Source of the DNA: Podarcis raffonei
Lineage: Eukaryota; Chordata; Lepidosauria; Squamata; Lacertidae
Assembly (NCBI RefSeq): GCF_027172205.1
Contig: NC_070614.1
Coordinates: 31,434,501 to 31,498,500, forward strand
DNA: 64,000 nt
Reading direction: 5' to 3'
The notes beneath the pieces were generated by a model. That model was not told where the DNA came from and searched no databases. It saw nothing but the letters and a program-made list of their open reading frames with translations. Both the position numbers and the translations under genes were made by a program. Of the stretch, positions 57,067 to 64,000 are shown piece by piece. Every line of letters starts with the position of its first letter. The stretch's first letter is position 1.

Positions 57067-57221
57067 ACTTCATAGAGACTTGAATGCCACAACTGTGGCA
57101 GTTCCATTTGAGGTGTCAACTTCATAGAGACTTGAATGCCACAACTGTGGCAGTTCCATTTGAGGTGTCAACTTCATAGAGACTTGAATGCCACAACTGT
57201 GGCAGTTCCATTTGAGGTGTC
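57067..57221. repeat. Three tandem copies of a 52 bp unit
   Basis: 'acttcatagagacttgaatg' begins at 57067, 57119 and 57171. By eye the copies are identical, ending 'tttgaggtgtc'. Confidence 0.95.
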
Positions 57222-57224
57222 TAA

Positions 57225-57420
57225 TATCTTATGTGTCCGAGGTAGAGACGGGAAGTGTAACCTGGCTGTCCTACTAGATCTCTCAACAGCTTTTGATATT
57301 ATTGAACATGGTGTTCTACTGAACCAGCTCTGTGGGAGGCTATCATGGGCACTGTCACAGTGGCAACATTTCTACTTGCAAGGTAATGTCCAGAGTTGTT
57401 ATGGTGTCTTGCAGAGCACT
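57225..57420 (+). mobile_element. L2-like LINE reverse transcriptase fragment
   Basis: Reads GKCNLAVLLDLSTAFDIIEH GVLLNQL, the domain A phrase of L2/CR1 reverse transcriptase (compare LLDLSAAFDMVDHELL in the LINE at 8508). Frame and similarity fade after about 57420. Confidence 0.75.
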
Positions 57421-57740
57421 TTTTTTCTTTCAGTGTTTTATGAAGCTAGAAATTCCATTAACTTGCATTGCAAAACCAAAATGGCCACAACATTTTTGTT
57501 TTTCCACAAGCTGCCATTATCGCCCATTACTGAAACCTTTGGTCCTTTCTGTAACAGTAGTAGCCCCAAATCTTACAACAAATAGTTGCAAAGGCAAATG
57601 CTCGAGACCAGTAAAGCAATGATATGAATAGTTTATAATCAGATTTCCTACGCATGCCATCTTAATCCATAGCTCAATGGTCGGCCACATGCTTTTTATT
57701 CAGCAGGTCTCAGGTTCCTCAGCATCTAGAAGTTGACCAG
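57421..57740. other. Unassigned intergenic DNA
   Basis: Possible decayed continuation of the LINE fragment, otherwise nothing seen. It ends at the left target duplication of the next element. Confidence 0.4.
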
Positions 57741-57756
57741 AAAAGATCCCCATCTT

Positions 57757-59831
57757 GGGACTTCCGGGTTGGCGCCATTGTTTAATGGCGGATTCCCGCC
57801 GAGCTCCGGAGGGAATCGGCTCCGTAGCGTCTGGGTCTGGCCGCTGCGGCGAAGCGGAGACCCTTAAAATCACAGGCGCGGATGCCTGTGAACACAGAGA
57901 CTCGGCGGGCACCATTAGCGCCCCCCCAATCCGTGACGGAACCTTTTTAAAGGCTTCGGAACGGGGACGGGGTGAGGCGTGGTGCTGAGAGTACTTCCTC
58001 GTCTACGGAGTGAAGCCGCAAGCCATTGACAGAGAGCGCCAATTTCTTCTTTGGATCGATTGGACTCTAAAACATCAACCCGTGAGTAATACGGAGATTG
58101 GAACTTTAAAAATTTTTTATTTTGGATCTGGAACGAGCGGGAAGGGGTTAAAAAGGAAGTCCACCACCCCCTCTTTGTAAACAATCTAAAGCAAAGGATC
58201 GGGCAGCTAAGGTCGAGAGAATCTGTTTCTTGCTTTTTAATAAAAGATCTTGACTTCACGGTTTTGACATTATAAGAAGATTTACTGGAGGATAAAAAGA
58301 ATTTTGGGAGCTGAAATTTCATCCCCCCCTAGACCCGGGAACGTCCTGTGAGAAAGCCTGCTGTATTGAAGAGCTTGACAGCTGTCAAGTTAGCTGTCAG
58401 TCAGCTAGCTGTCAGCTGGAAAAAGAGAACATTGTTTCTGCTGCTTCTGCTGGTTTATTTGTTATAACTTGCTGAAAATAAGGAGGGCTGATACAAAATA
58501 ACTGGACTTTTGGTTTTGAGCTGAAAGGAATATTAAGGAACTAAAATCCCCCTAGAGGGGTATTAGTGACATTACAGTATAAAAATGGCTGGAGCATGGA
58601 AAATTCAAGCAGAATTGGACAGAGCATTTGTTCTCCTGGGAAAGTTACAAGATGAGTACAATGCTTTGTCTACAGAGGTTTCAGTATTACGCTTGACAGT
58701 AAATAACAGTTTTGATCCTGATAAGGACTTGAAACAGGAAGCCCATTCAACAGAACAAATAAATGAAACTGAAAGTTTAGACACGATGGAGCAATATGTT
58801 GTTTTTGAAGAAAATGAAGGAGGAGCTGGAATTCTGCAGGAGTCAAAGGAGAGTTGCAATATGAGGCCTGACATGACGACAAAAAAGGATAATAAAAATT
58901 TGATGCGGAAAGCCTGGCCTGAATGGGAGTCTGAAAAATGGAGAGATCTCCTTTGGAGGAGATCTGAAGACCTGAGGATTACAAATTTGCTGAAGGTGAA
59001 AGTTGGAGCTTTGGGGACATGTGGATTTGAAAGAAATATGAAACAAGAGTTGGAGTACCCCATAGGCTTTGCTTTTAAGTACGGAGGTCTGGCTGGAAGC
59101 AATATGGATCCTGTTGGGCCGGAGCCTCTCCGAGACTTGGGGTTTAACATCAAGGACTATCAAAGAGACCGGCAGAAAGGAACTGAGAGAGATATAAGGG
59201 CCTCGGACGTGAGATCTCCAGGCTAAATAACATAAGGACTGATGGATATTGGTTGGGGACTGGAACCGGGAAAAGGGGGGGTGGAGGTTGGGAATCCAAA
59301 GGGTACATAAGTATAATCTGCCTTGTTTTTTATATTTTGTTAGTTGTATGGAAATTGGGAAAATCGTGGAAGGGAAATTTTGGTCGACTTTAGGAAAAAG
59401 GTTTAAGAATAATTAATGAGATATAAGTATTGATGTGTAAATTTGATAAGGTAAAATTGGTTTTTTTAAAATTAAATAGAAATAAGGCTGGTAAAAATAA
59501 ATTGAGGGAATGGAAAAAAGAAGTAAAGTAAAATAACAGTATGTTAGAACAAATGTTCAAGTTAAAGTGAAGAAATAAGTTAAGGACTTGCTGAATTGAC
59601 AATTTAAATTGGAATACAAGAAGGGGAGGTGTGAGGAGGTCTGAGAAATAAGGTTAAGGAAAATAAGTATCTGAAACTTTACGTGTTTTTTTTTCTTTTT
59701 TGTTAAGTCTTGAATTTTATGTATTTTTGTGTTGTTTTTATTTTGTTTATTTTTTGTTTCTGATTGTTATATGTTTGTTGAAAATACCAATAAATATTTA
59801 ATAAAAATAATAATAAAAAAGAAAAGAAAAG
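57757..59831 (+). mobile_element. Full-length, single-frame, non-autonomous L1-type element
   Basis: Both ends are present. 'aaaagatccccatctt' occurs perfectly at 57741-57756 and 59832-59847, a 16 bp target duplication of L1 type. The element begins 'gggacttccgggttggcgcc' with a GC-rich leader of about 830 bases, then a 213-codon frame (58585-59226), then about 560 bases of 3' untranslated region and an A-rich (aaaag)n tail. The 3' part shares 'ggggaggtgtgaggaggtc' with the L1 ends at 13732 and 11722. There is no reverse transcriptase or endonuclease, so it must borrow L1 enzymes, much like the half-L1 elements known in mammals. Confidence 0.8.
58585..59226 (+). CDS. Unknown 213-residue protein of an L1-type element (ORF1-like)
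   Basis: The frame starts MAGAWKIQAELDRAFVLLGK in a strong start context ('aaaatgg') and ends at a stop at 59224-59226. Residues about 8-40 have a heptad-like pattern of L, A, F and V, suggesting a short coiled coil, as in L1 ORF1 proteins. The middle is acidic (SLDTMEQYVVFEENEGGAG). The C-terminal part is basic and tryptophan-rich near 105-125 (RKAWPEWESEKWRDLLWRRS). I could not recognise the RNA recognition motif of ORF1. By position it should be an RNA-binding or chaperone-like protein, but this is inference. Confidence 0.55.
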   Translation: MAGAWKIQAELDRAFVLLGKLQDEYNALSTEVSVLRLTVNNSFDPDKDLKQEAHSTEQINETESLDTMEQYVVFEENEGGAGILQESKESCNMRPDMTTKKDNKNLMRKAWPEWESEKWRDLLWRRSEDLRITNLLKVKVGALGTCGFERNMKQELEYPIGFAFKYGGLAGSNMDPVGPEPLRDLGFNIKDYQRDRQKGTERDIRASDVRSPG

Positions 59832-59847
59832 AAAAGATCCCCATCTT

Positions 59848-60905
59848 AAACCCTGTATATTGTCTATGAGTCATTGTATGCAATATTGATTGTTTTGAAT
59901 GCTATGCCATTGTCAGAAGCTCCTATAGATAAAGTTTCTCTTAATTATGTTAGGAAAACATAGATTGTAAAATTAATTTTTCAACACACCTGCAGTCATG
60001 GCTTGAAGTGGCTTGCTGAGGCCAAGTCCTCAGGGAAATTAAGATCATATTAATAAACCACCTCCTGATGGTTGTGTTAAACTCTTACTGCCAGTAAAGA
60101 TATGATTTTCCTGCCTCAACAAGAGCAGGGGAACACTTATAATGCATCTTAGCACACTGGGAAACACTTAGTTCTGGGAGCAGAAAGTGCATGAGAAGCC
60201 AATAGAAATCTATGGAATAAATGTAAGTCATTTATCTACTTAATACTTTAGAAAATGGCAGATATATACTGCACTTTTTTCAAATTCAATATATAAAAAT
60301 TGTCATTCTCTGCATTGGGATACATTTTAGGTACTGCAGAAATACAGAGGGTTTGTACAGCAGAAACAGCTTAGATTTAGATTAGATTTATTAAATTTAT
60401 ACATTGTTTCTCAATAATAATATGATCTTTTGATGCTATTTACAGGTTACTACTGGGCTGGTAGAGCAGCTAGCTTTTTAACATTCTGTCATTACAACCT
60501 TAATAATTCTGTTAATCATAAATCAAGACAATTAGTGAATATACAATGTAATTGAATTTCAGGATATTCTGGTGAAGAATGGCTGTGTAATAGATGTTTT
60601 TTATCCAAGTGTAAACATCCTGCTTTTGGTGCCATGTTTGTGCTCAATCAAAACACACTGTACACTTCAACAATACTGCAGGGTTTGTTACACAAATGAT
60701 GGGTGTTCATAAACTTTTGAGATCTCAAAGTTTTTGCTTTAATGAAGCATTTAATGAAAGGTACATGTTATCCAGTACATGTGTCAAAGTTATTCAGGGA
60801 TGTCTTCAATCAAAAGAAGTAGGGAATTATGCTGGGATGATCAAAGGAAAAAGTAGGTGCACATAGGCTAAATTGTAAGGGAGCATAATATGCAAGACTG
60901 TAATA
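59848..60905. other. Intergenic; nothing certain
   Basis: 60372-60410 ('tagattagatttattaaat') resembles a LINE tail. No gene. Confidence 0.4.
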
Positions 60906-61034
60906 CAGAGCTGAGGAACCTGTGAAACTCCGGGTGTTTCTAGATTACGATGCTCATAATTCTTGACCATGCTGGTTGGCAATGATGGGAGTCCATCCAA
61001 CAAGATCTGGAGGGTCACAAATTCCTCATCCCTG
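60906..61034. mobile_element. Short hAT-like MITE
   Basis: The left end 'cagagctgaggaacctgtga' and the right end in reverse 'cagggatgaggaatttgtga' pair. The inside has 'gatgctcataattcttgac' and 'ggcaatgatgggagt'. The flanks 'ctgtaata' and 'ctgtagaa' match in 6 of 8 bases. It belongs to a widespread sauropsid family; scraps lie near 27545, 36550 and 42720. Confidence 0.7.
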
Positions 61035-61367
61035 CTGTAGAACACGCTTACTGCTTACACAGTGCATAGGCTATGTAGGAAACTTAGTTTGCAGGTTTCT
61101 GCTTTGTAGCGCATTGTAAATTTGTATGTGGCTTACCTCTATACTTAAACTGAAGTTTGTGTTTTAAACCTATAATCTGCTCTCATTTACATTGCTTATT
61201 TTTACTTCACCATTCAGCCAATATGGCAGTGCAGCTAAGAACTGGTAAAGCCTGAATGGTTTGAATGGCCCAGCAACAGTCCTGTGAACAATGTCTTGCC
61301 TCGCTGTTCTTACTATTTTGTTCTGTTACAATCAGTGTAGGAAATGCCTGTTTGTGAGGGGGAGAAT

Positions 61368-61404
<37 letters not shown>

Positions 61405-61590
61405 AAGTGTATGCATAGAGTTGTTGAGCTTTTTAATTAATAACTGTTGTGATGAAAAACCAGAAAAGTAAAGCTTTGGGTTGACAATTTAAATCCAGAC
61501 GCTCTCATGGCAATCTTGTGATACTAAGGGTAGTAGGCCGGTGGGGTTTAAATTTAGTCAAAGCCAATAACTAAATGTCCTACACCAAAT
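61035..61590. other. Intergenic with (TG)n microsatellite at 61369-61404
   Basis: About sixteen TG units; nothing else recognised. Confidence 0.6.
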
Positions 61591-62356
61591 CTATAATTCA
61601 ACAGAGAGGAGATTAGCCTCTAAGCTCAATGGAGCATTTAGAACACAGGATGGAACAGGAAAAAATTGCCTTAAGAACTTAGACTGAACAGCTTGTGTAG
61701 ATCCAAGGAGAGCGCCTGGGCAAATCTGAGCCCCATATAATAACTGTGCTAGGGGTTTAGCTTTAAACACTTCAAGTGCTGATGGTATGTGATTGCCAAC
61801 TTTTGTACAGAAAATGTGTGTCAGCATTTTGGTGCTTTGAGACTTTTTTCCCCTTTGCATATTTCTGATGTGCTCCCCATGACCCTGTTGACTGAAAAAT
61901 AAGGCCAAGGTATTTAAAAACTTTAACTTGTTTGATCAACTGATTATACATATACCATCTATGGGCCCTATAGTTTCTTGAAAACACCATGGCATTCCTT
62001 TTCTTGTAATTCACAGCCCACTGTTCTCTTTGGCAGTATCCTGTGAATGCCCTCATCAATCTTTTTAGGCCCACTTTTGTTTGAGATAGAAAGACTGCAT
62101 CATCTGCATATAATAATATAGAGATGGTTTTTGTGGCCAATATAGGGGCATGATACTCTGGGGATGTTAAACTCTGGACAATATTTATATATAAATTAAA
62201 CAGTGTGGGAGCTAGGATACAACCATGCTTAACTTCCTTTGTGGCTGCTACAGATATTATGGGCTGTCCATTTGTAGAGCAACACACTTTCAGCACGGTG
62301 TTGTTTAAGGAAACTCCCAAAATTGCTGAGTTTTTTTTAAGGAAGTTGCCTAACAC
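61591..62356 (-). pseudogene. LINE reverse transcriptase fragment, frameshifted
   Basis: The minus frame from 62356 reads VKHGCILAPTLFNLYIN (domain B region), the catalytic ILLYADDAVFLSQTKVGLKR, INYKK-like NYKKRNAMVF and VFKYLGLIFQ. Near 61800 the frame shifts, and the next frame carries on as HIPSALEVFKAKPLAQLLYG and FLRQFFPVP down to 61591. It is therefore a non-LTR reverse transcriptase remnant with at least one frameshift and no endonuclease. The clade is uncertain; it is not the L2 of 7171-11087. Confidence 0.8.
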
Positions 62357-62802
62357 AAAACACCTTTGAAATACCAGTAATGGGACATATGTCAGTCTGT
62401 CTCATCAAATTTGAATGAAATGAGTGTTATGTTGGGCTGTTTTTACCCCAAATGAGGTTTGGGGACTGTTAAGGTGCCCATATTCAAATGCTGAAAGAAG
62501 TTTAACCTATAATAACAGCTCAAGGTTCTGAGTGTTTAGGAGATCAAAGTAAACCCATATTAAATGAGCAGCAGAACACTGATGTTAAGGAAGCAGTGGT
62601 GAGTCACTATCTCTTGTAATAACACATCATTAAAGTTTTCATGTATTGAAAGGTTCACTTCTAAGACTTGTGGCTATTTCCCTTATCTTTTTTTTTACTC
62701 TCTTCTGAATTAAGTAAATCTTGCTTAGTAAGTTATGCTAACAGTTATCTTTCTATTTTGTTGCAGAGGTTGCAAGGATTTTAGTGATTTGTTTTAAAAA
62801 AC
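62357..62802 (+). promoter_or_regulatory. 5' flank of receptor with probable splice acceptor at 62765-62766
   Basis: 'ttctattttgttgcag' ends at 62766, followed by 'aggttgcaaggattttagtg', which resembles the leader of the group A genes, and the ATG 36 bases on. No other feature was seen. Confidence 0.6.
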
Positions 62803-63735
62803 ATGGATAATCAGTCTTTCATTTCTGGATTTCTCCTTCTTGAATTCTCAGCTGTCCGGGAGCAGCAGATTCTACACTTCTCTCTGTTCCTGATATTGTA
62901 CCTAGCAATTGTCTCAGGGAATCTCCTCATCATCTCTGCAGTAGTCTTTGACCACCACCTGCACACCCCTATGTACTTCTTCCTAATGAATTTGGCCATC
63001 CAGGATCTTGGCTCAGTTTCTGCCATCATACCCAAATCAATGGCTAATTCTTTCCAGAATACTAGATACATTTCTTATTCTGGATGTGTGGCTCAAGTGT
63101 TCTGTTTTGTTTCCTTTGTGGGATCCGATTTCTTTCTCCTCACAGTCATGGCATATGATCGCTATGTTGCCATTTGCAAACCACTACAATATGAAATGGT
63201 GATGAATAAGGCAGCCTGCACACAAATGGTTGCTGGTGTTTGGATCACTGGTCTTTTCTATGGCACATTGCACACTGGAGGGACCTTTGCAGTACAGTTT
63301 TGCTCCAATATTGTCAATCAATTCTACTGCGAAATCCCAGAGTTACTAAAGGTTTCCTGCTCTGACTCATATCTAGCTGAAGTTGTCATTCTTGTGATCA
63401 GTGCAGTTATAGAGTTAGGCTGTTTTTTCTTCATCGTTGCAACATATGTACTAATCTTCACTGCAGTGCTGAGAATCCCCTCCATCCAGGGGAGGCAAAA
63501 AGCCTTCTCCACCTGTCTTCCACACCTCACTGTATTTTCTGTATTTATATTCACTGGGTGGTTTGCCTACCTAAGACCACCTTCTGATACACCATCTGGT
63601 CTGGATTTGGCATTAACTGTGATATATACCTTTGTTCCACCCATGTTGAACCCAGTGATCTATAGCATGAGAAACAAAGATATCCAGGTTGCCCTAGCAA
63701 AGCTGTCAGCTTCACTGTCCTCTTTTTGCATGTAA
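62803..63735 (+). CDS. Olfactory receptor, OR14-like
   Basis: Complete 310-residue receptor starting MDNQSFISGF, sequon at N3. Hallmarks are GN at 39-40, LHTPMYFFL at 53-61, MAYDRY at 116-121 with VAICKPLQY, KAFSTCLPHL and PPMLNPVIYSMRN. The body resembles group A (FLMNLAIQDLGSVS, RPPSDTPSGLDLALT), whereas the start and C-terminal part (MDNQ, ALAKLSASL) lean to group C, so it may represent a separate branch. It has no partner block in the window. The tail ends in SSFCM with a late cysteine that could be lipidated. No lesion was seen. Confidence 0.97.
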   Translation: MDNQSFISGFLLLEFSAVREQQILHFSLFLILYLAIVSGNLLIISAVVFDHHLHTPMYFFLMNLAIQDLGSVSAIIPKSMANSFQNTRYISYSGCVAQVFCFVSFVGSDFFLLTVMAYDRYVAICKPLQYEMVMNKAACTQMVAGVWITGLFYGTLHTGGTFAVQFCSNIVNQFYCEIPELLKVSCSDSYLAEVVILVISAVIELGCFFFIVATYVLIFTAVLRIPSIQGRQKAFSTCLPHLTVFSVFIFTGWFAYLRPPSDTPSGLDLALTVIYTFVPPMLNPVIYSMRNKDIQVALAKLSASLSSFCM

Positions 63736-64000
63736 CTGTGACTTTTGTGTTTGCTTAAATACCTTCATTTGTGTGGAAGGCAGTTTAAAAATAATTCAGC
63801 TGGAGATATTGATGAAAGAGATGCAAAACCTGGCTCTTTTGTTTGGGGAACTGGTGACTCTTTTTGCTTTTTAAATCCTATTCCAAAATTGTACGCACAT
63901 AAATCATGAAACAAGTTATGACTAACAAAAATGGGTTATGACAGGAATACTAAACCTATTATTTTATGCTACAAAATAAGAATTAATTGTCATTAGCCAG
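63736..64000. other. 3' flank of the last receptor
   Basis: AT-rich; no feature recognised before the window ends. Confidence 0.5.

Noticed and set aside
58605-59153. 182-codon antisense frame in the L1-type element
   Set aside because: It is fully opposite the sense frame, which has the better start context and lies in element orientation.
1-64000. A CRISPR array, prokaryotic operon or viral genome
   Set aside because: No spaced short repeats, no ribosome binding site pattern and no dense gene packing; the content is typical vertebrate DNA.

Overview
The window looks like genomic DNA from a squamate reptile, most likely a lizard. The main reason is a clear Sauria SINE (a squamate SINE with a tRNA-like head and the 'ggtaaaggtaaagg' tail). 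Supporting it are the L2, CR1 and L1 LINEs, many hAT-type non-autonomous elements, a Ty1/copia retrotransposon and a large OR14-like olfactory receptor group. I saw no bacterial-type genes, tRNA or rRNA genes, or CRISPR.

The host genes I can support are all olfactory receptors (ORs): ten with complete intronless reading frames and one cut by the left edge. They form four groups. Group A (1-800, 5264-6235, 14611-15597) is on the + strand. Group B (18649-19602, 23571-24524, 27810-28763, 36819-37772, 42975-43928) is on the - strand, each 317 codons. Group C (48139-49062, 53462-54379) is on the - strand. A single + strand gene at 62803-63735 sits near the right edge. All resemble family 14 class II receptors. 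Each complete gene has a probable splice acceptor a few tens of bases upstream of its start, as expected for OR genes with a separate 5' untranslated exon. The genes act independently: each olfactory neuron is expected to express one of them and signal through the olfactory G protein.

The layout is a history of tandem duplication. Blocks of about 3 to 6 kb, each with one OR and its flanks, repeat: about 3.1-6.3 with 11.2-15.6 kb; about 22-25 with 26.7-34.3, 36-38.35 and 42.2-46.2 kb; and 48-51.3 with 53.3-56.5 kb. Because the flanks are paralogous, many transposon insertions can be dated against them. Some predate duplication and are shared. Others lie in one copy while the other copy keeps the empty site: the copia element, the Sauria SINE, an L1 end and a solo LTR.

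The larger insertions are: a nearly full-length L2 LINE (about 7171-11087, - strand) with a 5' minisatellite; a young copia element with paired 377 bp LTRs (29107-34049); an 862 bp hAT-like element with a perfect 8 bp target duplication (40111-40972); a 0.9 kb element with long inverted ends (44769-45670); and a short L1-type element (57757-59831) with both ends, a perfect 16 bp target duplication and one 213-codon frame but no reverse transcriptase. I did not find an undescribed host pathway. The most unusual items are the single-frame L1-type element, the young copia insertion with its paralogous empty site, and group B receptors carrying changes at otherwise conserved positions.
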